From positions 310,001-374,000 of the forward strand of contig CP071065.1 of assembly GCA_017164015.1 (NCBI GenBank): a stretch of DNA of 64,000 bases. Reading direction: 5' to 3'. Both the position numbers and the translations under genes were made by a program. This DNA is from Nostoc sp. UHCC 0702. Lineage in GTDB: Bacteria > Cyanobacteriota > Cyanobacteriia > Cyanobacteriales > Nostocaceae. Below the pieces are notes generated by a model. That model was given only the letters and a program-made list of their open reading frames with translations, was not told where the DNA came from and did not search any database. This document shows positions 43,468 to 53,000 of the stretch, in pieces (position 1 is the first letter of the stretch; the number at the start of each line of letters is the position of its first letter).

Positions 43468-44262
43468 ACTACTCACCGTTATATTTCTTGGAGGATGACT
43501 GTGGTCACCCTAGTTAGGGTAGGTAAAGGTAGCTACGGACATGGGCAAACTAAACTAAATGGTTTAGTTTTTGAGCGTAAAATAATACGATACAGTTGGC
43601 GAATTTCGAGAATACCCAACTTTAGAGATTGCTAGTTATGAGTTTAGATTAGGTTTAATGCTTCTTCCATCTGTTGGCCAAGCCTCGACCTCGTAAGGAA
43701 GTTGAGCAGTTGCTCTTCCCCATAACCCTTATCAACAGCGCTTTTAGGCGAGTCAAGAAATTCCATTTCTTACAAGACTTTCTTAAAAACGCCCTATTCC
43801 ATATAGCGTTTCCTAAGCAAGTAAGGTACACCTTAACCTCACCCCGATAAACAGGGCAAACGCATCTAAAGTATAAGAATCCTTTAATAGCAAGGGTTTC
43901 GGCATTTTATAATTTAGCCTATTTTTTCGTCAATATCCTTAGCCAGTAAGGGTTTCAGAAACCCCGTGCGTTCGCCCTGCCCCGATAAAGCTGTGCTTTA
44001 TCTCCCCTCTCCGAACTCACGGAGAGGGGTTGGGGGTGAGGTTATCATATGTACTTGACTAGAGTGGGAAATGCTATAAGTAATTTCATCATTATTAATT
44101 AATGGGCATTGATTAACATCTATAGTATTGCGATCGCCCCTTCGTCCTTTAGTTGCGATCGCGGCTTAATTCCAATAGTCAATGAGTCAGCAAAGTAGAC
44201 TTTCATTCGTCCTGGTGTACGCAGTTAATGACGGCTACTTATTAGTCATCACCCATCAGTCA
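43468..44262. other. Repeat-bearing gap between lipoprotein and PAP-like gene
   Basis: No gene. It is largely occupied by a 277-bp foldback at 43802-44078 (listed separately). The bases on either side show only HIP1 sites and ordinary AT-rich DNA. Confidence 0.55.
43802..44078. mobile_element. MITE with TATAGCRTTTCC inverted ends
   Basis: Left TATAGCGTTTCCTAAGCAAG and right reverse complement TATAGCATTTCCCACTCTAG match at the ends, and an inner block TAACCTCACCCC recurs in both arms. Inside are duplicated phrases GGGTTTC and CCCGATAAA plus a GGAGAGGGG hairpin. Confidence 0.6.
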
Positions 44263-44895
44263 TCAGCCATCAATGATCGTTTCTCGAATCCAAAGTGCTA
44301 GCCCTCCCCCACGCCCACGAGCTGCAATGAAATCTTCCGTTACTATAAAAAATCCAAAGAAAGGTAGTTTAGCTATGGGCTGGTTGTAGAAATCTTCGGA
44401 CTCAACTTTACCAGAGCGAATTGGCTTGTTGTAAACTGCACGACCAAACAGACTAATAAGCATGTGGTTAAAGTCAAAGGCTAATAGATTTTTCTTGCCT
44501 AAATATTGCGCTGGCCCTGTTAGCTGCAAAAACACAGAACCCAATTGAACCTGATTACTAATTTTACCTTTGCCTGAATTTTCTTCTAAACTTGCATTAA
44601 AAGAAATATAAATTGCTGCAAATTTGGGCACATACAAACCCTTACCTAGGACAATTCCCCCTCGTTCTCTAGCTTTTTGAGTACCAGTAGCAAAGCAAAG
44701 CCGCCATTTACCCACAAGAGACTCAAAGGTATAAATTAGACGTTGCTGCTTGGCAGCTTTTTCTGCTTGTAATAAGGCATTTACTAATACTTCAGGCTTA
44801 GGGCGTGCTACTCCCTGTCCTCGGTATGCAATAGCAGCTTGAGATAGCGTACTCACAAAATCAGGTGTAGCTGTAGATGTCAAATCAGCCGTCAT
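44263..44895 (-). CDS. Conserved cyanobacterial/plastid protein, PAP-fibrillin-like
   Basis: 210 residues, no signal peptide. LVGKWRLCFATGTQKARERG, an early W-R-L motif after a short helical head, followed by alternating beta strands (LYVPKFAAIYISFNA, NQVQLGSVFLQLTGP) and the end GRGGGLALWIRE, looks like the lipocalin-type barrel of the plastid lipid-associated (PAP/fibrillin) superfamily or a close relative. It would bind lipids or membranes. A clearer PAP/fibrillin gene lies at 48396. It stands alone, transcribed toward the MITE-bearing gap. Confidence 0.65.
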   Translation of the reverse strand: MTADLTSTATPDFVSTLSQAAIAYRGQGVARPKPEVLVNALLQAEKAAKQQRLIYTFESLVGKWRLCFATGTQKARERGGIVLGKGLYVPKFAAIYISFNASLEENSGKGKISNQVQLGSVFLQLTGPAQYLGKKNLLAFDFNHMLISLFGRAVYNKPIRSGKVESEDFYNQPIAKLPFFGFFIVTEDFIAARGRGGGLALWIRETIIDG

Positions 44896-45158
44896 GAGGA
44901 CTTAACTAGGTTTTTTACTTATATCAATCGATTGTAACGCTCATCAAACTCACCACTATTATTTTCGGATTGCTATACTTGTATTTACATTAAGTAAATG
45001 TGCCAAAAGCTCAAAATTATAGCACAATAAAATTACGAGTTTCTCTAAAATTCTATTTGTCAGTAACTTAACAAATCGTCTTTTTGTTGGTGGTGTGGTT
45101 TGAGTAGTGTGAACTCACGACTAGACTTGTTTACCTGTAGATATTACGAGGTGACAAT

Positions 45159-45707
45159 ATGGACGCTAACAAACTCCTGAATTTATATGCATCGGGAGAA
45201 AGGGAATTTGATAGAGCAAATCTGCATCAGATAAATCTTTGTGATGCTGACTTAAGAGGAGCAAATTTTGCTGAAGCTGACTTGAGTGGAGCTAATCTTA
45301 CACAAGCAGACTTGAGTGGATGTAATCTCAGTCGGGCAAATCTAACTGATGCAGATTTGAGTGGAGCCAACCTCAAGGGTGCAAACTTGAGTGAAGTAAA
45401 CTTGATTGGTGCAGACTTAATCAGGGTCAACCTAGAGGAAACTAACCTGAGTCGTGCAGATTTGCGGAGTGCCAATTTAGGTTTAGCAAATTTGCTTGGT
45501 GCAAACCTCAGCGAAGCAGAAATGAGTGGGGCAAATTTAAAACAAGCCAATCTCAGCAAAGCAAATTTAACAGGCACTAACATTAATGAGGCGGAACTCA
45601 GCGATGCAGTTCTCACAGAAGCAGTCATTACTGAACAAGAGATGACTGAAGGAATGTTACATATAGGCATATCCCATAAGTGGATCACTTGGGCTGGGAG
45701 TTATTGA
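45159..45707 (+). CDS. Pentapeptide-repeat protein
   Basis: 182 residues, soluble. After a 17-residue head (MDANKLLNLYASGEREF) nearly all the rest is A(D/N)LxxA/S pentapeptides, such as ADLRGANFAEADLSGANL, about 25 units, forming a right-handed quadrilateral beta helix. GAGG stands about 8 bases before the ATG. It is a paralogue of the interrupted gene at 17576, sharing the head. The target is unknown; the family includes DNA mimics and scaffold proteins. Confidence 0.9.
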   Translation: MDANKLLNLYASGEREFDRANLHQINLCDADLRGANFAEADLSGANLTQADLSGCNLSRANLTDADLSGANLKGANLSEVNLIGADLIRVNLEETNLSRADLRSANLGLANLLGANLSEAEMSGANLKQANLSKANLTGTNINEAELSDAVLTEAVITEQEMTEGMLHIGISHKWITWAGSY

Positions 45708-45715
45708 CAAGCAGG

Positions 45716-45866
45716 GGAGCAGGGGTGATGGGGAGCAGGGGAGATGGGGAGCAGGGGTGATGAAGTAGAAGGACAATAACAACTGACAACTGACCACTGA
45801 CCACTGACCACTGACAACTGACAACTGACAACTGACAACTGACCACTGACAACTGACCACTGACTC
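45716..45866. repeat. GGGGAGCAG and CTGACAA/CTGACCA tandem arrays
   Basis: GGGGAGCAGGGGTGATG units (about 45712-45765) are followed by about twelve CTGACAA/CTGACCA heptamers. They fill the gap between the pentapeptide gene and aroB. Frames across them are fortuitous. Confidence 0.8.
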
Positions 45867-45931
45867 CCTTTCTCCTTTTTTCTCAGATTGCGATAGAATA
45901 CAGCCCACAGGCTTGTGTTTAGGGTTGGGCA

Positions 45932-47023
45932 ATGACTTCTGTAATTAATGTCAATCTACCAGAGCAGTCTTATGAGATTGCGATCGCACCTGGAATTATA
46001 GATCAGCTGGGTCAACATCTAGCTGGTCTAAATCTAGGCAAGAAAGTTTTAGTAGTTTCTAATCCAACGATTTTTAAGCATTATGGAGAAAGAGCGATCG
46101 CATCGCTAACATCTGCGGGATTTGAAGTGGCTAGCTATTCCCTTCCACCGGGTGAACGCTACAAAAACCTCAACTCTATCCAAAAACTCTATGATATCGC
46201 TTTGGAAAACCGTTTAGAACGTACCTCTACGATGGTGGCTTTGGGTGGAGGTGTAGTTGGTGACATGACTGGTTTTGCCGCAGCCACTTGGTTAAGGGGT
46301 ATTAATGTGGTGCAAGTACCCACCACTTTGTTAGCAATGGTCGATTCGTCCATTGGTGGTAAAACTGGTGTGAATCATCCCCACGGCAAAAACTTGATTG
46401 GGGCATTTCATCAACCACGGTTAGTATTAATTGATCCAGAAGTCTTGAAAACTCTCCCAATGCGCGAGTTTCGCGCGGGAATGGCAGAGGTAATTAAGTA
46501 TGGGGTGATTTGGGATACTGAGCTATTTTCCCAAATGGAAGCTAGTAAAAATTTGAATCAATTTCGCTACGTCAAGCCTGAACTAGTAGATACCATATTG
46601 ACGCGCTCTTGTCAAGCAAAAGCCGACGTTGTGGGCAAAGATGAGAAAGAAGCAGGATTACGGGCGATTCTCAACTATGGTCATACAATCGGTCATGCAG
46701 TGGAAAGCTTAACAGGTTATCGTTTAATCACTCATGGTGAAGGTGTTGCTATTGGCATGGTAGCAGCAGGACAAATTGCTGCCAATTTGGGACTTTGGCA
46801 ACAAGAAGACACAGAACGTCAAAATGCTTTAATTCAAAAAGCTGGTTTGCCAACTAAATTACCAGATGGGGTAGATATTGAAGCAATTATTGAAGCGTTG
46901 CAATTAGATAAAAAAGTCAAGGCGGGTAAAGTGCGGTTTATTTTACCGACGCAGATAGGTATGGTGACGATTAGCGACGACGTACCATCAGAGACTATCC
47001 GCGAGGTACTACGGGCGATGTAA
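45932..47023 (+). CDS. aroB: 3-dehydroquinate synthase
   Basis: 363 residues. AroB turns DAHP into 3-dehydroquinate, the second step of the shikimate pathway, using NAD and a divalent metal. Motifs: [18 protein letters not shown] (NAD binding), [19 protein letters not shown] (substrate), and [13 protein letters not shown] (metal-binding His residues). Length is normal. It supplies the chorismate used by TrpE elsewhere in the window. It is a single gene after a repeat-filled spacer. Confidence 0.96.
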   Translation: MTSVINVNLPEQSYEIAIAPGIIDQLGQHLAGLNLGKKVLVVSNPTIFKHYGERAIASLTSAGFEVASYSLPPGERYKNLNSIQKLYDIALENRLERTSTMVALGGGVVGDMTGFAAATWLRGINVVQVPTTLLAMVDSSIGGKTGVNHPHGKNLIGAFHQPRLVLIDPEVLKTLPMREFRAGMAEVIKYGVIWDTELFSQMEASKNLNQFRYVKPELVDTILTRSCQAKADVVGKDEKEAGLRAILNYGHTIGHAVESLTGYRLITHGEGVAIGMVAAGQIAANLGLWQQEDTERQNALIQKAGLPTKLPDGVDIEAIIEALQLDKKVKAGKVRFILPTQIGMVTISDDVPSETIREVLRAM

Positions 47024-47408
47024 ATAATATTAAAAAGCTATTCTCAATTTAACGTTTTGTGTTAATTGATGACTGATGACTGATGATTGATGACTGTCAT
47101 TATTTATCAGTCAAAACCTATTAAAGTTAATACAACATGCAGAAGTTCATATTATTAATGTTGGTAACTTGTTGGCTATCTACCCTAACTCATGTCTTGT
47201 TCTGAAGACGATTCAGAAAGGCGGATTTATGGCTTAGTTTCACACTATAAACAGTGGAAGGCAAACAAAAACAACGAAATATTAATTACGAACTATCCTA
47301 TTAAATCATACAATTTGCTAACAATTATAGTAGTTAGTAAAAGCAAGGTAAAAACGGGGTCATTGTGTTAATTTAGGAAAACCCTCTCATGCGAAAACCT
47401 ACCAGTCT
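47024..47408. other. Gap between aroB and a small hypothetical gene
   Basis: Contains a TGATGACTGATGACTG short tandem tract (about 47064-47096) and AT-rich DNA. Nothing else recognised. Confidence 0.5.
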
Positions 47409-47609
47409 TTAAACAGTTAAGTCTTCAAATCCATTGTCTTTGGCGTAAACTACCAATTTTTCTCCTCGCAACTTAGCAAGTTTTGGCTCTCCAAACACAA
47501 TTTCTTCAATCAGACGAGGTGGGTAAACAATACAGTTATATGAATTATCTATATCATTACAATGAACGAAGCAAACCCATGAATCAGGTTTATATTTGTT
47601 CCTATACAT
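47409..47609 (-). CDS. Small hypothetical protein
   Basis: 66 residues. The last 40 (PPRLIEEIVFGEPKLAKLRG onward) look like real protein with a helix-beta pattern; the first 25 are Cys/Asn-rich and less convincing. A half-copy of the TTATACCAATTT MITE lies just upstream (47633-47670), so the gene may be a 5'-disrupted fragment. Not recognised. Confidence 0.35.
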   Translation of the reverse strand: MYRNKYKPDSWVCFVHCNDIDNSYNCIVYPPRLIEEIVFGEPKLAKLRGEKLVVYAKDNGFEDLTV

Positions 47610-47763
47610 TGAATTTTTCTCCCCGACTTACTTATACCAATTTGAAAAATGATTGCGACAGATGGATTGTCCAAAAGCTTAACCACAAACTCTTTGACAA
47701 TCGAAAATCTAAAATCCAAAATCCAAAATCCAAAATCGTATTAGCTGCTCACTGATTTGTGCC

Positions 47764-48342
47764 ATGATACTTCAAGCTAACAATCAATTAACTTTGCATG
47801 AGTTTCTCAATCTTCCAGCAGGTGAGGGAGATATTACCTACGAACTCGTGGATGGTCAAGCAATTCCTAAAATGTCCCCAAAAAAATTCCATTCTAAACT
47901 TACTCGTGCCCTTCTCAATTTGATTCAACTGTTGTGTGAGGGTAAAGGAGAGGTTTGTCCCGAATTGGCTATAGCTTTAACTCGTCGGGGACAAGATTGG
48001 GCACCTACACCCGATATTTTATACATTTCTAATGAACGTTTACCCTCCGACTGGGAACAAGAGGGGGTGTGTTCTGTTCCTCCCGATTTAGTAATTGAAA
48101 TTATTTCGCCTGGGCAAACCTTTGGACAAATGGCAGCTAAAGCCAAAGATTATTTAGATGCTAAAGTATTGCGAGTTTGGGTAGTAGATAGCAAAGCTAG
48201 AAGCATTACTGTTTTTTATCCAGATGCACCACCACAAACTTACATGGGAGAGGAACTACTTACAGATACCCTGTTTGAAGGACTAGAATTTACTGTTGAA
48301 CACCTGTTTCAAAAGGCGAAAATTCCATTAAATAATAGTTAA
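47764..48342 (+). CDS. Uma2 family endonuclease-fold protein
   Basis: 192 residues of the Uma2/DUF820 nuclease-fold family. Marks: LTLHEFLNLPAGEGDITYEL, then PTPDILYI, CSVPPDLVIEIISPGQT with the expected acidic core, and KAKDYLDAKVLRVWVVDSKA. It differs clearly from the other Uma2 gene at 20670, so it is not a recent duplicate. A TCCAAAA heptamer run precedes it at about 47706-47735. Role of the family is unsettled. Confidence 0.88.
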   Translation: MILQANNQLTLHEFLNLPAGEGDITYELVDGQAIPKMSPKKFHSKLTRALLNLIQLLCEGKGEVCPELAIALTRRGQDWAPTPDILYISNERLPSDWEQEGVCSVPPDLVIEIISPGQTFGQMAAKAKDYLDAKVLRVWVVDSKARSITVFYPDAPPQTYMGEELLTDTLFEGLEFTVEHLFQKAKIPLNNS

Positions 48343-48395
48343 CAGTCATCAGTCATAAGTCAACAAATTGAAGCAGGATAATTTATTTATTGGAG

Positions 48396-49007
48396 TTATT
48401 CATCTCGTACCAGCACATATAAATTCTTTTGATTCCCACGCATCAAACGCAAATTTTCATCCAAAAAGGTAATATCTGACCAGCCACTAAATGATAGTGT
48501 TGATTCTAGAGCTAACTCATGATCTACACCTAAAGCTTCTCGAAATCTAGAGTCACTCAAGTCGTTATTTGCGCTTTTAGCGGACGTTTCCAGAAAATCA
48601 ATATTAAGACGTTTAGCATCCTCTACTGTGTACCGACCTTTAACTAAAGCAATACCATTTACACCAGAACCTACTGTAAATTCAATTAGGTTATTGTACT
48701 GCTGACCAATCAAAGAAATTTCTTGAAAGATACCAGTAACCCTGATGGTTATATTAGGTAGTTTGCCAAAAGAAAGACGTTGCAGAGTAGTTTCTTGTTC
48801 TAATCCAAAAGTACTGTATAATAACCGCCAGCGCCCCTGAATCAATTCCAGATGATTTGTAGGTTCAGTAGTAGGATTTAATGCCTCAAGTTTTTCTGCT
48901 AATGTATCAATTTCCTGCTTGCTTGTTGGCGTGCAGTTAAACCCCATTTCACTAGCTTGTGAAATAGAAATCAGTTGTTGTTTAATATTTAACAATTCTT
49001 TAACCAT
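48396..49007 (-). CDS. PAP/fibrillin (plastoglobulin-like) family protein
   Basis: 203 residues. A helical head (about 1-45) precedes LELIQGRWRLLYSTFGLEQE, the family's entry motif, and a lipocalin-like barrel (LPNITIRVTGIFQEISLIGQ, LIEFTVGSGVNGIALVKGRY) with the conserved C-terminal LRLMRGNQKNLYVLVRDE. In chloroplasts such proteins coat plastoglobules and bind hydrophobic compounds; the cyanobacterial ones are thought to associate with thylakoids. It is convergent with the Uma2 gene, and its 5' side is a 1-kb gap with RNA-like structures. Confidence 0.87.
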   Translation of the reverse strand: MVKELLNIKQQLISISQASEMGFNCTPTSKQEIDTLAEKLEALNPTTEPTNHLELIQGRWRLLYSTFGLEQETTLQRLSFGKLPNITIRVTGIFQEISLIGQQYNNLIEFTVGSGVNGIALVKGRYTVEDAKRLNIDFLETSAKSANNDLSDSRFREALGVDHELALESTLSFSGWSDITFLDENLRLMRGNQKNLYVLVRDE

Positions 49008-49384
49008 AATTTAATTGTTGCTAAAACATTTTTTGTCTGAGGAATACTAGCGGGTTGAAGTTTATGGTGATGACTATTAATTTACTGAAAAAGTGAACGA
49101 TATGATCCAGCATTTTTATATCTGAATCAGCCAGAAACTTCTATTTATTTGAGCTTAGGTAGGAATTTTATTATTTTATAGCAACTTTGTTGACTATCTT
49201 AGGCGATCGCTATCAAATTCTACTCTGGGGTTAATCTAAAAGAGCGCATAGCCATGATTAGCATACTTGTGCGATACAAGCTACATAATTTATTGCTAAA
49301 TTAAGGTGCAATTTTTTACAAAAATATAAGTAATTAGGTTATTTCTATTCCTAATGGCTGAGAAATTTAACTTTGACCTCTTCT

Positions 49385-49500
49385 TTAGATGGAGGGCACC
49401 AGGTTGAGCAAAAAGATAAGTTTATATCAAGACTAGTCCACTATTAAATGTCTTTGCTCATTGCCTCCGATGGTGTCGTGACATTGGAGGTTATTTTTTT
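49385..49500 (+). ncRNA. Candidate small RNA with two stem-loops
   Basis: TGAGCAAA at 49405-49412 pairs perfectly with TTTGCTCA at 49453-49460. This is followed directly by a rho-independent terminator at 49464-49500. No protein frame accounts for a plus-strand transcript here. The 5' end is unknown; a TATAAG at about 49326 could be a -10 box, which would make the RNA longer. Family not recognised. Confidence 0.4.
49464..49500 (+). terminator. Rho-independent terminator
   Basis: CCTCCGATG pairs with CATTGGAGG (9 base pairs, one G-U) around a 9-base loop, followed by TTATTTTTTT. It is one of the two clearest terminators in the window and has no plus-strand gene within 450 bases upstream. Confidence 0.75.
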
Positions 49501-49576
49501 GTGCGATCGCAGCCATTGTAATTGAGATTATACCAGTTAAAAAAAGAATGCAATCAATAAATATCTTGGTATAAAC

Positions 49577-49712
49577 GTACTGGCGTGGCAAGCCTAAATT
49601 GGTAGATTAGAATTTTCTTGTGGAATGGGTGTCTCGCCCGTCCGTTGCAGGCAAGATGCCTACACCACAAGAGTTATATTTATGCAGTATTTTAGCTGTG
49701 TCATACCAGTAC
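49577..49712. mobile_element. MITE related to the TAGCGTGACAAGG family
   Basis: Inverted ends GTACTGGCGTGGCAAGCCTA and (reverse complement of right) GTACTGGTATGACACAGCTA. The interior shares TTTTCTTGTGG, TGGGTGTCTCGCCCG with the element at 10355-10489, so the two are diverged relatives. Confidence 0.6.
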
Positions 49713-49776
49713 AAATGTGTACTATTACAGCAAAATAATGTGTTGCTTGATATTGCAATCATCAGATTTTCGTGAC

Positions 49777-49806
49777 AAAAAAAGACCCCCGGTAGCTAGC
49801 CGAGGG
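49777..49806 (-). terminator. Rho-independent terminator (minus strand)
   Basis: On the minus strand CCCTCGG (49806-49800) pairs with CCGGGGG (49792-49786) around CTAGCTA, followed by TCTTTTTTT. It ends a transcript running leftward away from chlH. Confidence 0.7.
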
Positions 49807-49960
49807 ATTCTGCAAGTCGGTATTGTCGCACAAAGACATTTGCGAATCCCACCATACCAACTCGAAAAACAAGAAATCTGCCAAAATGCCAAATTGATCA
49901 TTTGCGTCTGTCTACTCATTTTTCTAACCTTTTAGGAAAAACAAGCTCATAAATTTCAGG
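49777..49960 (-). ncRNA. Candidate structured RNA with competing stem and terminator
   Basis: Read on the minus strand, GTTGGTAT (49861-49854) pairs with ATACCGAC (49823-49816), enclosing TCGCA/TGCGA. GGGATTC (49850-49844) is also the perfect complement of GAATCCC (49810-49804), whose CCC is the first part of the terminator stem. The two pairings exclude each other, as in an attenuator. A short frame runs through but includes the terminator, so RNA is the better reading. The 5' end is a guess. Confidence 0.4.
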
Positions 49961-50025
49961 TTTGAGTTTTTACCTCGCCAGGCGATTTAAGATCAAGATA
50001 AATACATATTTTGTAACTTATAGGC

Positions 50026-53000
50026 ATGAAACGCATCGTCTTGATTGCTGGATTTGAATCGTTTAACGCTGACTTGTATAGAAAAGCAGCTTTTTTGGCT
50101 AACTCTCGCTGTCCTGATTTAGATATTCACGTATTTAGCGATCGCGATATTACCAGCAAGCATACCGAAGTAGAAGCAGCACTCCAAGACGCTGACGTAT
50201 TTTTTGGCAGCTTGCTATTTGATTATGACCAAGTTTTGTGGTTGCGCGATCGCATTGCCCAAATTCCCATCCGGCTGGTGTTTGAGTCGGCTTTGGAATT
50301 GATGAGTTTAACCAAGTTGGGTAACTTTGCCATTGGCGACAAACCCAAAGGAATGCCCAAACCAGTTAAATTCATCCTTGATAAATTCAGCAATGGACGA
50401 GAAGAAGACAAACTAGCCGGTTATATCAGCTTCTTAAAAATTGGCCCCAAACTCCTAAAATTCGTCCCAGTGCAAAAAGTCCAAGACTTACGCAACTGGT
50501 TAATTATCTATGGTTACTGGAATGCTGGCGGCCCGGAAAACGTCGCGGCATTATTTTGGATACTAGCAGAAAAATACTTAGACTTAAAAGTCGGCGATAT
50601 TCCCCCGCCCATGGAAACCCCCAACATGGGATTACTGCATCCCGACTATCAAGGATTTTTTGAATCGCCAAAAGCATACCTTGAATGGTATCGAAATAGG
50701 GGAATTGGGAAAACTCCCCAGTCCCCAGTCCCCAGTCCCCAGTCCCCAGTACCCAGTCCCCAGTCCCCAGTTGTGGGAATTCTGCTTTATCGCAAACATG
50801 TTATTACCAAACAACCTTACATTCCCCAACTGATTCGCCGTTTTGAAGCAGCTGGGTTAATTCCTTTGCCCATTTTCATCAACGGCGTAGAAGGACATGT
50901 AGCGGTACGAGATTGGATGACAACCGACTACGAAATTCAACAACGACAAATAGGTAATGTTGAAACGCTCTCACTTTCTGCTGAAGCTGTCAAGGTAGAT
51001 GCGATCGTTTCCACAATTGGCTTTCCTTTGGTGGGTGGCCCAGCTGGTTCAATGGAAGCAGGCCGTCAGGTAGAAGTAGCAAAGCGCATTCTCTCTGCCA
51101 AGAATGTACCTTACATCGTTGCCGCACCACTACTAATTCAAGATATTTACTCTTGGACGCGTCAAGGTATAGGCGGCTTGCAAAGTGTTGTATTATATGC
51201 TTTGCCAGAACTAGATGGGGCAATTGATGCTGTTCCCCTTGGTGGTTTAGTAGGGGAAAAAATTTATTTAGTTCCTGAACGAGTGCAGCGATTAATTGGC
51301 AGAGTTAAAAGTTGGATTGCTTTACGACAAAAGCCACCATCTGAACGCAAGATTGCAATTATTTTGTATGGCTTTCCCCCAGGTTACGGCGCAGTTGGTA
51401 CAGCCGCATTATTGAACGTCCCGCGCAGTCTTTTAAAATTCCTCCACGCCCTCAAAAATCAAGGTTACAGCGTTGGCAATTTTCCTGATGATGGAGAAGA
51501 GTTGATTCGTCAAGTGAAACAAGCAGATGAAGCCTTTGCAAGTGGAGAGAACATACCCACCTCCGTCAACGCCCGCACTCTGGAAAAATGGTTAGGATAT
51601 CTCCGCACCTCCCGCATCGAAAAACAATGGAAATCTCTGACAGGAACTGGCATTAAAACTTATGGCGATGAATTACAAATTGGTGGTGTGCAGTTAGAAA
51701 ATATTTGGATAGGTGTACAACCACCTTTGGGGATACAAGGCGACCCCATGCGGTTAATGTTTGAACGTGATTTAACTCCTCATCCCCAATATGCTGCTTT
51801 TTATAAATGGTTGCAAAATGAATTTCAAGCTGATGCTATAGTTCACTTCGGGATGCACGGCACTGTGGAATGGTTGCCTGGTTCACCTTTAGGGAATACC
51901 GGTTATTCTTGGTCAGATATTCTGTTAGGAGATTTGCCGAATCTCTATATATATGCAGCCAATAATCCTTCTGAATCAATTTTGGCAAAACGTCGCGGTT
52001 ATGGTGTATTAATTTCTCACAATGTACCGCCCTATGGACGTGCAGGTTTATATAAAGAATTGGTGGCAATCAGAGATTTAATTTCGGAATATAGAGAAGA
52101 CCCGAAGAAAAATTATGTGTTGAAGGAAGGCATTTGTAAGAAGATTGTAGATACAGGTTTAGATGCGGATTGTCCATTTGAAGAAGCGAGAAAATTAGGT
52201 ATTGCTTTTACACCAGAAAATATCAAAATGTTTAGTCTTCATGCTTTTGATGATTATCTAGTGAAATTGTACGAATATTTGCAAATTTTGGAAAATCGGT
52301 TGTTTTCTTCTGGGTTGCATACTTTGGGTGAAGCACCGAATGATCAAGAAATGGCTTCGTATTTAGAAGCTTATTTTGGAGACGAATTATCAAAACAGCA
52401 AGAGGAAGAAAGACAAATAAGAGATTTATTAGAAAAATCTACCGATGAGTTGACAAATCTTTTGCGGGGGTTGAATGGGGAGTATATTCCGCCTGCGCCT
52501 GGTGGTGATTTGTTAAGGGATGGCCCTGGTGTTTTACCTACAGGGAGGAATATTCATGCTTTAGATCCTTATAGAATGCCTTCACCTGCGGCTTATGAAC
52601 GGGGAAAAGAAATTGCTCAAAAAATTATCTCCCAGCATTTAGAGGAACATGGTACATATCCGGAAACTGTGGCGGTGTTGTTGTGGGGATTAGATGCAAT
52701 TAAAACTAAGGGTGAATCTCTGGGTATTTTATTAGAATTGGTCGGGGCTGAACCTGTTAAGGAAGGTACTGGGAGAATTGTGCGTTATGAATTAAAATCT
52801 TTGGCAGATGTGGGACATCCGCGCATTGATGTGTTAGGAAATTTGTCAGGGATTTTCCGAGATAGTTTTGTAAATATTATTGAATTGTTGGATGATTTGT
52901 TTCAACGTGCAGCTGATGCTGATGAACCCGAAGACCAGAATTTTATTAGAAAACATGCTTTAGCTTTAAAAGCCCAAGGTGTAGAGAATGTATCTGCGAG

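Larger units (their letters stand above)
49008..50025. other. 1-kb gap before chlH with two RNA-like structures and MITEs
   Basis: No protein gene. From left to right: a candidate plus-strand RNA ending in a terminator at 49500, a short TTATACCAATTT-type foldback (about 49528-49574), a MITE (49577-49712), and a candidate minus-strand RNA ending in a terminator at 49777. The chlH promoter lies at its right edge. Confidence 0.6.

Noticed and set aside
49717..49935. Short frames on both strands near chlH
   Set aside because: They include a strong terminator and RNA stems; a structured RNA explains the sequence better.
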